Shown piece by piece: positions 37,430 through 50,942 of a stretch of 64,000 nt of DNA. The notes below the pieces were generated by a model that saw only the letters and a list, made by a program, of their open reading frames with translations, had not been told where the DNA came from and ran no database searches. Position numbers and translations under genes: made by a program. Position 1 is the stretch's first letter, and each line of letters opens with the position of its first letter. Location of the stretch: NCBI GenBank assembly GCA_037976565.1, contig CP137669.1, positions 33,721,613 through 33,785,612 on the forward strand, read 5' to 3'. This DNA is from Mesocentrotus franciscanus (taxonomy: Eukaryota; Echinodermata; Echinoidea; Camarodonta; Strongylocentrotidae).

Positions 37430-37529
37430 GCAAGCTCTTGGAGGAAAATTCGCAACATGGTTCACTGGTCACCATTCGTCCAGTCCTTCAAGAAAAAGTA
37501 CCCCTGGGTCCAACTAGCAGGACATCAAG
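37430..37529 (+). CDS. ITPKA/B/C: IP3 3-kinase, calmodulin-binding and N-lobe exon
   Basis: This exon encodes [18 protein letters not shown], then [15 protein letters not shown] and the first base of a Gly codon (residues 55-88 of isoform A). The enzyme phosphorylates inositol 1,4,5-trisphosphate at position 3 to make IP4, ending IP3-driven calcium release. In animal ITPKs this conserved basic/aromatic segment lies at the start of the catalytic core and includes the calmodulin-binding helix. Borders are TTGCAG|GCA and G|GTAAGC. It is entered in phase 0 and left in phase 1. It is the first exon shared by both proposed isoforms. The match to vertebrate ITPKA/B/C is close and excludes the shorter IPMK and IP6K relatives. 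Confidence 0.96.
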
Positions 37530-38287
37530 GTAAGCTCTATACTCTGGTAGAAATTTCACTTGAAAATGCTAAATAGTGCCTTTAAAGGTGCATTCATTAA
37601 TTTCTTTTTTCTTCTCTATCTCTTCCACTTTCTTCTGCTGATCTCTCCTGCCTCCTTCATTGTATGGATGATTCTTGCAAGCTGAATTTTTAAAATATAT
37701 TTTACCAGGCTTCATAATTTGATGCTTTTTATCATATAGGGTCAAACTATCAGATCAAGGGCCATTTTGAATGGTTTTATAAAAGGTGCAATTTGAACGA
37801 TTCTTTGCTCGCGCTCATGCAACAAATCCATGATGGTTGATTAAACACCATGCTACATGTTGTTACTGGCTGTTAATATGGTAGTACTTCTCATTTGGGG
37901 ATCGTATTTGAATGTATTTTCGAGAAACATCAAGTAATGAGACAAAATGTGCTCTTAACCTTTCCAAATCCCTTGGAGTTTTTGTCACCCAAACAATTTC
38001 CGATCCATTTTAGAATCATAGCCCATTGCCATTGATTCCAAATGTGTGACACCTATTTATTATTTTCTTGATCCTTAACTTACATTTACTTCAATAGCAT
38101 GTGAGATGTTGTAAAGTTTCAGCACCGAGCAAATCTGCTATTAAAAGTAGTTAAGCTAATTAACCAATATCCCATAGGCCGCTGATGTAACACAGGATGT
38201 CGCTGTTAAAATTTATCAGACAATGTTCTTTTAAAGTCCTCTCTTGTGATTAATAAAATGGTGAATACAGCCATTTTTAAAACATAT

Positions 38288-38360
38288 CGTTTGTTGGAAG
38301 CCAGAAGGGCATTAGTTTTGTGTTAGTATATGCGTTAACAACCTTCTGGCTCCACACTGA
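38288..38360. mobile_element. Family A palindromic MITE
   Basis: GAAGCCAGAAGGGCATTAG and AACAACCTTCTGGCTCC around GTGTTAGTATATGC. A much weaker relative may lie at 37235-37295. Confidence 0.7.
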
Positions 38361-39825
38361 GGATAGTTTTAAAGTAAAATTGGAAAGTTCATGCAGATTA
38401 AAGTTGAGTGTGTTTAAAAATACATTTGTTTAATTTTAATTGGCTAAAAAGAAGGGTTGAAACCGAGAAAGAAGCAGCAACAACAACAACAACAACAACA
38501 AAAGGGGGTATATTTGTGCTTTCTCATTTTTTAAGCTATCAGATTTTTTTTTCTTCTATTGAAATGTTTTGTTACTTGTGCTAGTATTTGCTATTGCTAT
38601 GCCCTGTATTCCGGGATTAATCTCTGTCTATAGTCAATATTGATGAAGGAAGCTGAGATCTAAGTTTTTTTTTAATAATTTGTTAGACAGGATTTAGACC
38701 CAGCATCAGATTTGAGAGAATTAGTAGCTTTTGCATTGTAGGCCCATACGTTTGTGAATCTTATTTTAAACTGCATTTAACCCTTCTCTCAATGCTGTGT
38801 AGCTATAGGCTGCCAAGTCTACTTTGTCGAATTGTTTCCATTTTGTTCGTATGCAGAAAACTCTTATGTTGATATTACATCTTGTACATGAATGCTTCTT
38901 TAGACAATAAACATTTCAATTTATTTATAAAATTCAAGAATGTCACTATGATCACAATTGTGATTCTCAAATATCTTACTTCCTAGCAAAGCTATGATTT
39001 CAATTTCTGCTAAATTTGTGACGTCTGTGATCAACAGAAACTTCCTGATATTCAACGATGGCAGTTGTCATTGTTTGATGTGATCTTTTAAAGACGAACA
39101 TGCGTCATATGATCTGCTGTGAGCCAGAATTGGCATTGATTCCAAGTAAAATGTTCTTACTCTCACCAGTGATCTCATTAGTGGTCTTTTCATTATAAAG
39201 ATAATTTTAATGAGGTTTGCAGTTTGAACTTTTAAAAAGACAATATTAATCAAGAGATAGTTCAATTGTAATGCATTGATCACCAATCATCATTTCTGCA
39301 AAACTATATCAAAATATCTATCCGCAATGTTACACTACTTGACCTATCAATGTGTTATTCCAGTCTGGCAAAGTAGAATAAATTTTTGTTTGTTGGACAT
39401 ATCATTTTGCACTTACATTTATTTGAAGTGTGAAATGAGATCAATTCATGACAGCTTTACTCCCAAGACCCGCATGGTCCAGCTCGATGCTCTTGCGATG
39501 AGAACTTAACTAGTATCTTCCTGCCCATCCCGTATCCATGGCAACCAAATTACCCCTAGATACGCATCATCCCCTGCCATCCCTGCCAGCAGGCCATTTG
39601 CCTATTTCTGGAGGACCTTTTCAAACATTGAAAGAGCAAGATGTAAGGTGCGTTTCCACTAGACCAAGCAAGTTTGAGCTTGAGACATTAAGACCAATCA
39701 GCCCTTTTTCGAAAATAATCCCAAGCTTCCCCATCTCCATCAGCCAGAGTCAAGCTATCCAAAGGAACTTTACTTCAGCCACAGAGAATTAACATCCAAG
39801 TCAGAGTCCGACTATAGCCACTTTA

Positions 39826-40204
39826 GGCCCATTTACACAGTCCAAACACCATTTTGAAAATTGTAGATATTTGGAACTGTTATTTACAATATATACATTG
39901 CTGGAAAAACCATTTCAAATACAGTCAGTGTTTGCTCATTCCAATTTTTTGGTGAGTAGTGCGCGCGCCTGACTTGTCGTTGCTCTGCATGTAATCGCAC
40001 GGAAGCGAGGAGAGTCAAGCGACCAAATACCGGAATCATTCACCAAGCGGGCATTTACACTGCAAAATTCTGTAAAATTTCTTTTCTCTCCAGAGGTTAG
40101 TTTTTCGTTGTGTTTGCCGGTAGTTGCTTAGCAACTTCCAAGGAAACACCGGAATGCGAGAAAAATCAATGATTTTAGCTTGCAGTGTAAATGCAGCTTT
40201 TGTG
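39826..40204. mobile_element. Family G MITE, longer copy
   Basis: The left end GGCCCATTTACACAGTCC and the right end GCTTGCAGTGTAAATGCAGC are partial inverses. An inner inverted pair is GGGCATTTACACTGCAAAA (about 40048) and TTGCAGTGTAAATGCAG. A shortened copy with the same ends lies at 47641-47720. Confidence 0.6.
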
Positions 40205-40429
40205 GAGTTTTTGTGCTGTAATTTCAAGACAAGACCAGACAAGACAAAGACAAGACAAATGCATCTTCTCTTTCATGTTGAATCAATCTACCAATTGGTG
40301 AAGTCATGGGCTTCATTATTTGACAAATTAACAATGGAGTACTTTGCTAAATAGCTCAAGCTATTACCCCTAGAAGTGAAATAGACTGCTATTTGTATTT
40401 TCACCATGAATTAGCTTGACTTGATTGTA

Positions 40430-40694
40430 ATCGGGCTAAAGGCTTGTTCGGACGTGGCGTGGAAAAACTGCCGCAGTTTATCATGATGACATGACGTGTA
40501 ATATGCTTCATATTTCTCTATCTTATACAACAGAGCTCAGTGAAAGTCATTTGTTGCGTGCAGTTTACATTTATTTACACGCAAAAAAAAGGAGAAAAAT
40601 GCTGCTGCTTTTTTGCAGCGCTGGTTTGCAGCGCTGGTTTGCAGCGCTGGTTTACTGTGCCATATCCGAGCAAGCCTTTATCGTGATTGGGCTC
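40430..40694. mobile_element. MITE with AAAGGCTTG(T/C)TCGGA ends
   Basis: The left end CTAAAGGCTTGTTCGGAC is inverse to the right end TCCGAGCAAGCCTTTATC. The left subterminal TGGAAAAACTGCCGCAG faces a triple tandem of the 14-bp unit TTTGCAGCGCTGG at 40611-40651. It was found once only. Confidence 0.65.
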
Positions 40695-42177
40695 ATTTTC
40701 CGAGATCAGAATAAGTATGCCATTTTGAAAATGTGAGTTAATGAAAACGGACTTATTGAGCCAAGGAGATGCAAGGAGAGAGAGAGAAAGAGACATGAAG
40801 AAAGTGAAATCGGAGCTTTGGCTTGATCCTGTTCAAATGTCAAACTTTCAAATGGATCCGAAACGCTATGGGTTCTGTAAATATAGAATAAGAAGTCTAG
40901 CTTTCGTGTGTTTGTGCTTGGATTTTTATGTCATTGCCAAGGGTCCCGCCAGTCCTTATATCATGCGTTAGTCCTTTTTGGTTTAAAGATAAAAGAAGGA
41001 TACAAAAAAATGCACCATCTTGTGTCATGAATAGCAAAAATTGTATTTGTGTGTCTCTAAAAAATTGTTATATATTTGTACCAGTATTTCTTTTGACTTT
41101 AATGTTTCTAAATCAAACTTGGTACATTTTCTCCTTATCCTTTATCTCTTTTTTTTCTCACATCAGTTTGCAATTGTCCACTTTCCCTGTGTGATTTCAT
41201 TTGCATTATCATTTTATTATGACATAGTTCTGTTTTGGTTCTGTCAGTTGTTATGTGGGATGTACGCATTCAAAGTTTTTTTCCTGCATTATTTCATTAT
41301 CATAAATCATTGCATTTTCCCAATCTATTTTCTTGTGGTTTAGTTCGTAGTTATTAGTGGGGAAGTAATAGGTTATTTTCGCCAACAGTAAATGCACCGC
41401 CCCGTTGAAAATACCAACGTTACATTTCATTTCAGTGTGATTCAAAAAGAAGAAGTAAATTAGATGTACATATTTATAGAATTAAGAGGCTACAAATTTA
41501 GAAAATTGAATACTTATTGACATATCGTTGTTTAAATTTGTAATCCTCTCATACGGTTTTGGTTTAGTTTTTAGAGAGGAAGAATGGTATTGCAAGCTAT
41601 TTTCTCCCACATTGACGTGCTCAAGCACACCGTCCACTCAATCCTATATCTCCGTTCATCGTCATAATCATTTCATTTTCGGCACTGTTTTGTTTTGGTT
41701 TAGTTTGTTGTTATGGAGGGACGGGATGAGGTTTCAAGCTATATTCTCCCACAGTGACGTGGGCAAGCAGTCCACTTTTCCTGTATCATCGTATCGTTTT
41801 TCGTCCAAAAAAAATCTACCCGTTGCAGCTGTTGCGTTGCTGTAAAATATAGGAAGCGAGTGACCGCAGTGTGCCAAAAGTTTTGCGAGGAAGCTCAGGC
41901 CCCTGCGGACTGAGACCTCAAGATAAATAATGTGTAAAAATACCCCTGTGACAGGATCCCTATTTGGAGTAGGAGGGCTATTTTTAGGGGGTGACCTACT
42001 GAAAAGTGCTTTCCTTGAGGATAGGCTGGAAGGCATATACATGGAGTCATCACCGTGACCACAAGAGTTTTATACAGATATGTGACTTTAAGGGGGTGAT
42101 AAGTATGGAAGAAGAGAAATGTTACAAGTTTTATAAAGGAGATTTAGTTTTAAAGGTCATGTTCGCTGCTGGGTGGG

Positions 42178-42330
42178 CCCAGTCTTGAAGAAGAGGTGTG
42201 ATTGATCGCAAGTCCTCCAATCAATTGCAAACTTATAAACTCCCATCTCTTCTGTAAGGAGTTACAACTAATATCAAGTTTGCATTTATATCAATCACAA
42301 CCGTTCAAAAGGCAGGGCCCTGATGGTGTG
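42178..42330. mobile_element. Family E MITE, copy 2
   Basis: The left end GGGCCCAGTCTTGAAGAAG and right end TCAAAAGGCAGGGCCC are inverted, as are GTGTGATTGAT and ATCAATCACAAC inside. It is related to the copy at 3050-3182. Confidence 0.65.
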
Positions 42331-44290
42331 GAGAGGAACTGCTTATAATTTATAAGGAATGGTTAAGTAGTGAATAGGATTGATTGTGTATTAATTTGTT
42401 TGGACCATAGTGTAAATGGACAGTATGTTTATCTATTCAAGATAGCTGAAATGGGGGACAAAAATAAATATTCACATTCTCACTTTTAGAAACGAGATTA
42501 CCAGTTCAAGTGTGTCACCAAAGAGCTAAAACTAATGATCTGTGGCTAAAGTTATTACCATAACACTTCGGTACATGTCATGCTGTGAGCATGTGCAACA
42601 TTTTAATTTTGTTTGTAGGTAGGCTCTTGAAGAATGAAAGTGAAATGAAGATATTTGATTCAAAGATCCAAATACGTATAACTTTACAACAACAAGAAAA
42701 GGTTATTTCTGTCAAGGTATTTTTGACATTTCAAGGACTGTTACATGCACATGATGTGTTTTTGAAGCAGGAATGATGTTATGAAATTAGAATTATACAA
42801 TACCATCACATGATATTTAAAGATGGATTTTTATTACCTCAACAGAACAAGTCACCAGACAAACATTCTGATCACATCTTGTTATTCTCTCTTGTCGACA
42901 ACGTCGCTATTGTTGCTTCAGTAATGAACATCGTGATGCGCACTGACTTAATTAGACGACTATTGTGTCGCTGAAGATAAACGTCTGATAGAGAAGATAA
43001 GCTAAATGACATGAAGGACATTAAGGCCAATTAGGGATGAAAAGAAAGAAGAAAAACTCATTTTGAATAATACATCAGACATTTGCAATCCATGAAAGGA
43101 GTTGTATGTACTAAAATGAATCTCGAGTTGTTCGGGGCATCAAGGGAGTCTTAGAAATTAAGCGTGAGCCAAATGTCAGTTGTAATTATTTTAGAGCATG
43201 ACCGAAATGGTGTTATTCCAAAGCCTGTAGATAACAAATTGATATATACATAGACCATATTTAAGAAATATGTGATGGAAAGTACATTCATTGGAATTAG
43301 AAATTACCATTGATAGTAGGAAAAAAAATTGCTGAAAAGACGTGAATTTAATTCAGTTTAATAGTCGATGCAAACCTCTTAGGCTGCATATTTGTAAAAG
43401 TTACATTATTGACAAAACAAAAACAAATCTCTTTATTTTCTCCGTGCAGGCTAATGAAAAATTCAGTTGCTTTCAGGAGGCTGCCTTTCTAGTCTATCAG
43501 TTTAGGAAATTAAGAAAATTCCCCTGGATAATTTGGACCTAATTTAGCAGCCAGTTTTGATCTAATATTGTTGTTTTTGTTTTTGTACTTTGCTATTGTC
43601 ATTAATTAGCCGTTTAGCCATTTCTAGCGCATGTTCCTAATTTCCGGTCGATCAGATATCTGTTGAGTATTAGAAAGCTACTGGAAATTTAAAAACAGCT
43701 GTGAATTTGCTATCTCAATTAGCTTTGGTTTCCAATTTTTTAAAGGAAATGGTTCTGATAGAGTTTTCAATACTTATATGTTCAACAGTTTTAAACAAAA
43801 TGGGCTTCCTATTTTCTACAACAAAAATAATTACTGTTTTCATTATCGTCTTTATAGAACCAAAAGGGATTTGATGTAAAGCTAAGAAAAGAAATTGCAC
43901 ATCATGGAAATGATACAGGTAAAAAATGATATCTGGTGACATTTTTCAGGTTTGATAGTGGCACGTCACATTTGTACGTTTTGCAACATTATATAGATCA
44001 TGTACATCACCTGCAACATATTTATGTGTCGATGCAGTGTCGTGTTAGATTGATCCCAAGAAAATTGATCCAGTCTGATCTCAGTAGAGGGACAGAAAGG
44101 GGGTGTGAGAACAGGCCTAGACAGACAGGGACAGAAATACGTCATACAGGGGACAAACTTTGGAGGATCGTAACCTAAATGTCATCCTCAGTGACTTGTT
44201 CACATTTTTTGCTTCCTGTACGTTTTTGTAGGAGGTTTAATTCATTCACATACTTTGTTGCTGTTTTGTACGATGGAAACATATGAGACT

Positions 44291-44360
44291 CATTCACACA
44301 CAAAATAAAGTGAGATTTGAATTGCAGTTCAAATCGTACTTTATTTGTGCTAATTCACAC
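44291..44360. repeat. 70-bp hairpin-forming inverted repeat
   Basis: The left arm ends AAATAAAGTGAGATTTGAA. The loop is TTGCAG and the right arm begins TTCAAATCGTACTTTATTT. The arms pair over about 23 positions with one bulged A and two mismatches, and outer ATTCACAC strings flank both sides. It could be a short MITE or a hairpin RNA; there is no evidence of transcription. Confidence 0.6.
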
Positions 44361-45220
44361 TTGCTATACCGTATGTGTAATCAGGTTTCTTTTCATACTA
44401 TGTAGCAAGCGACCACCACTATCATGGATTAAAATGCACTATGAATGAGATATTACCAGTATCTAATTTCACAAGATTTTTCTTTCACGCAATCACGAAA
44501 GAGAAATTCTGAGCATTACAAAAATTCAAGGTTTGTTTTATTTTATTCTCTGTGTGGGAATGACCCCATGAAATTACATGTTAAAGAACAGATCTGCACC
44601 AGTAAAGTCATAAAAGTAAAAGGAGAGTAGAAATGTTATTCAGTTTATTCACATTTTCCAATGTTCTGTCAAGAGTAGGACAAGTCAAGAGTTGTTGGAA
44701 GATTGCATACTCGTACTTAAACCTAAAATTGTTGTAGTTATCAATCTTATCGTGCATCTTATCTGATATCTTACTACTAAAGTGGAAACATATCAAATGT
44801 TCCTCATTATAAAGGGAAACATTCTGACAGAATATACTGTCTTGACCAGCATTAATTCCCAGAGAGTTGAATGTCAAAGTTATGACGCATTCACACTTGG
44901 ATTTCCTGCGTGCCCTTTAGAGAAGATAATCATCCACATTAATGCCACCCTGAATTGTTCAGGGTGTGTCCATACACTCTTATCATTAGTTAATTGGAAA
45001 CATATGAACTGTTTCAACTTTAACAATGTTATTTAACAGTTTGACGAAATAGATACTGACAGCTCATAAATAAGTTAGCATTTTTAGCAAGCTATCCAGG
45101 AGGGTTAATAAACGTCATTGTTCTGACATGTCTATGTTTAAATGCTTCATGTTTCTCTATAGAAGATTTCATGATAATAACATAATAACAATAACAAAAC
45201 ATTTAAGTGTACCATAAATC

Positions 45221-45285
45221 GTCTGTTCAGAGCCAGAAGCGCATTAATTCTGTATTAAAATAAATGCCTTTTCGGCTACTAAATA
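45221..45285. mobile_element. Family A palindromic MITE, right end lost
   Basis: GTCTGTTCAGAGCCAGAAG is followed by a degenerate right arm, ATGCCTTTTCGGCTACT. It lies 18 bp from a truncated family C element. Confidence 0.6.
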
Positions 45286-45302
45286 AATTTAGTTAACTGT
45301 TC

Positions 45303-45371
45303 AGGGGAGTGTTTCACAAAGACTAAGATGGACTTTATGTTGGACTTAACTATGGCAGGCTGTTCATGCGA
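45303..45371. mobile_element. Family C MITE, left-end fragment
   Basis: GGGGAGTGTTTCACAAAGAC through GGACTTAACTATGGCAGG is preserved and then stops. It supplies a second empty site for the family B insertion at 22861. Confidence 0.75.
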
Positions 45372-46749
45372 TTTCATTCATTCAATTATGCTTGAATATG
45401 GTTGATATGTGTTAATACTCTTCCTGGATTTTGCAAAGTATTCTGGGTCTCAAAAAAATGCTTGGTAACTTTGGAGAGTTTGCACTTTGCCGGAAGTCAG
45501 TGACGTTAAGTTGGTTTGGGATGACATTTCTTTCCGAGCGGAAGCCACCTGTTCTAACCGAGCGCACAAACCTCATTGATCCATAAACTTTGCTCTTCTA
45601 ATGTGGAAAATCAATGTAAAGCCTAAGTTTGCCACCCTTGAGTAGATTTTGATATAGGAAAGTCATATTATCCAAGGAGTTATTGAGCAAATGTCAAAAG
45701 CTACCAATGTGGGGGTGCATATGTGCCTACTAGAGGGGTATAGGTTCACTCTAGTGAGGTTGCTTGTATAAACCAGAACCATAAAACGTAACATTTGGAG
45801 AAAAAAATCCAATGAAGGTACATAGAGGAATCATAAAGTTTTAAATTTTTATCAAACGCAAATTGGCAACTCTGTCACGAGAGCTTCCATTGGCATAGAT
45901 TATTTTATTTTCTCCACATTATACTACATTTTACCTGTGCCTTGGATACACTTGCCACAATGAAATAGATTGATTAAATTATCAACGAGGAAGAAAATTG
46001 ATGTTAATATTGAAACAGTCATACAAACAAAATTTAGTCATAACAAATCCACAGAACTTTTTTAGCAATATATTTCATGGGACAATGCTAAATCCTTCCA
46101 TATGGGCAAATACAATTTTTGTTTAAATACTTTTAACAGAACTTGACACGCTCTTTAAGTATGAGTCAAAGGAGACTACTTTGATGACCTTCTACGGTCC
46201 CATCCCTGGTGTTTTTACGTCATCATCACAGCCGTTTGGGGGCTGGTACAAATCCGAAACAAATCTAACGACAACAAGTTCAAAAGTTTGGCAAAGGACA
46301 CATACAATTGAAGATCTAGGAATCTGATTCCGTGTCTGCAAAGTTTGTGTTTTAGTGTTTTGTGGCTGGTAATCTCCAGCGATGGGAAACAGTTCATGTT
46401 GCTGAGCTATGACGTGTTGTATGAAATGAATAACAGAAAATGATTTGAAGAAGGAAGCAGTAATAGTACTGCTCTTTAAAGGCATTGTTTAACAATGCCA
46501 AATCTGAGAAGCATGGCCCTACGTGTTATCAGCGTCTGTGATATGGTGTAATATCGAAGCCCTAAAAAAAATTGCACTTCAAAATCATCATGAAGTGCCT
46601 CAAAAAAATAAAAATCTTTGAGTGACCGGTTTTACCATACTCAAGTTCCCCAATCGACTGTAGTGTTATGAAAACCGTTAGGAAAACGTAAAATTTGATT
46701 TCGATTTTCAATCATAAATATCTTGATAATCAGACAGGCCAAATCTTTA

Positions 46750-46980
<231 letters not shown>

Positions 46981-47640
46981 GTAAAAGTAATGGGGTTCCT
47001 GACTGACCTAAAGGTTTATAATTATGAAAGCAGTATGAGCTAAATCTAGGATTTTATTTCAGAATCTGAGGCAATGTTACTGAGTCACTTTAAGTGCATA
47101 TATCCTTTTTCAATCTTGTGGTAGACCTATAGTGGAACATTACTGTCAGGAAATTTCCCTTCATGGTTTAATAAATGTTTTCCATTAAGCCATTTGTATT
47201 ATGAGCAATGTCATTTGTACTGGTATAATCACATGTGTCAACTCCAAATAGACATTTCAAACATCACACTTTATGATTCCATGTTATTCCCTTATTGTAG
47301 ACAAGATTCCAGCTTTTTTCAAGGGAGGGAGAGTCTTCAAATGTTTGATAATTTACCTACTCCAACGCACAAGGCAATTTCAGGTCTTTAGAGCAGTGCG
47401 GTCAATACGAGATGGACACGTAAAATCCCCAAAGAAATGGAAGAAAGTGGTTTCTGGCATTGATATTCAGTGTATGTCATTTGTTCAACGCATTGGAAAT
47501 AATTCCCTCTTAAATTGCATGCTTCATTGTCGCTCCCCAGTGGTGGTGGACCCGATGACGATGCGTGATGATAAATAGTTTATGACTTGCTGACGTAAGG
47601 AACGGACTGAAATGCAGAAAAGGCAACAAAAATGTTTTAA

Positions 47641-47720
47641 TAGGCCCATTTACACAGCCCATACACCATTTTGATGAATCAATGATTTTTGCTTGCAGTG
47701 TATAAAATGCAGCTATAGTA
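47641..47720. mobile_element. Family G MITE, internally deleted copy
   Basis: GGCCCATTTACACAGCCCA on the left matches 39828. TTTTTGCTTGCAGTGTATAA, then AATGCAGC, on the right matches 40170-40200. About 300 bp of interior is missing. Confidence 0.6.
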
Positions 47721-48235
47721 GATTTCAGAAACAAGAGAGCAAGTACAAATGGTGTAGCCATTTAAAAAGGTTATGAACTTTTATTTTCTTCATATCGGTT
47801 AAACAGTTTATACCAGTTATAGCTTTTATAATAAAGTTCAAAGCTCCAAATAGATAAAGTTGGTGAACATAATGGGATGAAAAACTTCCTGACCTTAATC
47901 CTGTCCCCGATATAAAGTTCCTGTGGGTTTTGGTGTCATTTTCATGAGAAAAGATAAAATAAATGAAAACATGAAAATATTTTCTGCGGGTCTTAGCCAC
48001 AAGCTTTAATAAATGACTACCTGTTTCCTGCTAACCACACTATATTTCTGCATATTTTCTTGGGTTTAGCTTAAATTTGCTCCAATGAATGTTTTTGTCG
48101 AGTAGACTATTTTTGGAAGGAGCAGCCACATTGCAGTACTATATAAGGAAAATTCTGTTCCCAAAAAGTTTATGCCAGTATATACTGTTTTGTGCTTTAA
48201 ATAATGGGACATGTGTTTGTAACTTTGTATATACC

Positions 48236-48350
48236 CTATGTATAACTATCATTGTGAATGGGTCTTCCCCTATGTATACCTATCATTGTGAATGGGTCTG
48301 CCTCTATGTATAACTATCATTGTGAATGGGTCTGCCTCTAGTATAACTGT
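48236..48350. repeat. Triple tandem repeat, 33-34 bp unit
   Basis: Three units contain ACTATCATTGTGAATGGGTC or a one-base variant, followed by a partial fourth. Confidence 0.9.
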
Positions 48351-50656
48351 ACTTTTCCCTATAATGACCTCTTTCACACTGTCAAATTCTAATACAGTAC
48401 TGTAAGCCATGGTTGTATGGAAATGAACAGAAAAACCACTCTGATTAAGACCTTGTCTCAGAGAAATTCATACGTTATACACATTTTTATAAAGTGGAGC
48501 ATTATATGGGTCAACTATGACCCAGCTATTAAAGAGCACTTGTACTTTGTTTAATAGTGTGAAAGGGGTCAATGTTAACCACCTGTTATAGACCAAGGGG
48601 TGCGTAGTAGCTCGACAAGATGACGTCACTGGCTGTCAACACCCTCGTGGGTTTGACGTCATCTTGGACCGGCATGTAAACGCCAACTTGGAGGCCCTGG
48701 CCCAGCGATTTGATAGTCCCCTAAAATAGAGAATTATTGTCCGATCCTAATTCGCCAAACCGCATACTAGCCAAAATTGGGGACGTTACTCGAATTACCA
48801 GCTGAATGATGGCAAATACTTTCCGCAAAGAAAATAGTTTTTTGAACTGATTTGCCATTTCATGAGACAGCGGTTTTCTAGTTGTGGTTTATATGCACTC
48901 AAGACACCCCAGGGCTCTGTACCGCAAATAATATTTCATCAATAAACTTTTTTATTGCGAGGAACTGGGATAATTTGATTGTAATTATTAATCTACATTA
49001 TTATGGATATAGATCGAAGCACCAGATACAACTGTACATGAATTTTATAAGAATTATTGACCAAACAGAAGGGTCGGCAATTTATATGTGGTTGTAATCT
49101 TAACAGACCTGTTGCAAAAATTGCATAAATCTTATTTTCTATACAGTGTTTCTACTCCTTTTTATTCGCTTCTCTGTTTCATTGCATTATTCATTGGTTT
49201 TGAAACTTCCTTATTTCTCGTAACCTTTTCATATTTCTTTAGACAAGTTAGTTTTTGTGAGATTAGCCCTGTCAACAAAAAAAACATACATCCTCCCCCG
49301 AAGGAAGAATACATTAAGCAGCGTGACCAAAGCCGATAATTGCTCAGTGCAGGCATCAAAACGACCGTTATAGAGAGAAATTCTCATCTCGCTTTGTTCC
49401 CCTGTCATTTTGCTGCCTAATGAGAAGAATATTAAGCTGCATTATTTGCATTATTCAGAGGAAGGCATGCAGGCTATCATTTTGGCAACTCAATTATATC
49501 CCTTGCGATCTTCGCTTCAAGGAAAAAAAGACAAGAAGTATATAGAGAAACACAGAGAGCCCGATAATTGCCTTCTCAAGGCAATAACTATACACTGGAT
49601 AGTCTTTTACTTTGATGGCTTTGTAATCACCACCCTGTAGCAATTTTATTCCTTTTCCCCTGCAGACTTTTACCTGTGCTGCCTTGCATTTTACTTGGAA
49701 AATTACCATGTAGATGATATTTTTTTTAACTGAGGCTGCTCAAAAGAATTTTAAAAATTGAGGTGGAGAAAGCTACCATTAATCCAGGAATATTCACAAC
49801 TTGTAACCTTTGCGTTTTGTAAATGACAGCCTTTCTCGCAGCAAGAAATGTCTGCGAATGACAGAAGTTTTATTTGTGATTAGGATCATTCTTGAGATAA
49901 AACTTTCACAGATCTAAAACACTTGTAAAATGAGTGAACATTCAAGCAAAAGTGTCTGTTTTGTATGTGTTGTATATGTTATCAGCGAGTCTGAAAAGAT
50001 ACTGTTAACTTGTTTTGAGCAATGATTTAGAATTCACCCAAAGTCTTAGAGATCGCAAGATACCCCCTTTCCCCAGGAAGCAAAAAAAGGTTTTTAAAAA
50101 AAAATCTTTATGTCACTGAATGAAAAAATAAGATGTTGATTCAAAATTACCATCAACTCATTTAGAAATTCAAGAAAAGTAAAAATTTCACATTTAATCC
50201 ACAAATTTGAACATTTTGCTTGAAAATTTCCCTTTCCCCCCAAGCATATACAGATATATATCAAACGCTTTCACTGTAACTCGTGCTGAATAGTATCCTT
50301 AACAAAACGAGGAAAGGTCATTGGTGCATTTTTGTTTGTTTTTCATTTTATTGATATTCAATTTCCTTCTCCAATTTGTTTCATCAAAACAAGAGCATTG
50401 CCAATTTATTTCCTGGTATAAATTAGATTAATATTATTCATGTATTTCAAAGTTTATTCTTATTTTTGATATCATCTCAAAGACCCCAAGTTCCATGAAG
50501 GATTTCACTTTCCTGAGATTGCAGGTCTAACTATTTTCTGACATTTACCAAGATTAGAAAGCATTATTTGTTCCATTTGTATTCAAATTGTTGATGAAGC
50601 TCAGGCTGTGCAGCTTACAAGAAAATTGCAAGATGAAGTTTTTGGATAGATTTATG

Positions 50657-50740
50657 TCTTCTGTTGAGAGTCGGAAGGGCTTTGAGTCTATGTAGAAGTA
50701 TATGAGTATTAAGTAACGCCCATCTGGCTCTCTGCAGACG
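50657..50740. mobile_element. Family A palindromic MITE
   Basis: CTGTTGAGAGTCGGAAGGGC and GCCCATCTGGCTCTCTGCAG lie around a GTAGAAGTATATGAG centre. Confidence 0.65.
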
Positions 50741-50942
50741 ATATCCCGATGAAGCTAGCAGCCACTTTGAAGGGGATTTAGAATGTCAGATCTCAGAAAC
50801 TGCTGGGTAGATGGATTGAATTGTTCTAGATGGGGATTACTTTAAGCTCTTTCGATATGAAGGGAGGAAAGTTCTTCATATAGTGTGGGCTTTCCTCTGT
50901 CATTGGGAGAGAATCGGATAGTCAGTTGTTTGACTTGTTTTT

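Noticed and set aside
39538..39792. ATG-started 84-codon frame with good start context
   Set aside because: It has no recognised similarity, lies downstream of a shared kinase exon and overlaps a repeat-like stretch. It is kept only as a note under the intron.
48236..48350. CRISPR-like repeat
   Set aside because: The units are contiguous with no spacers and the genome is animal; it is a plain tandem repeat.
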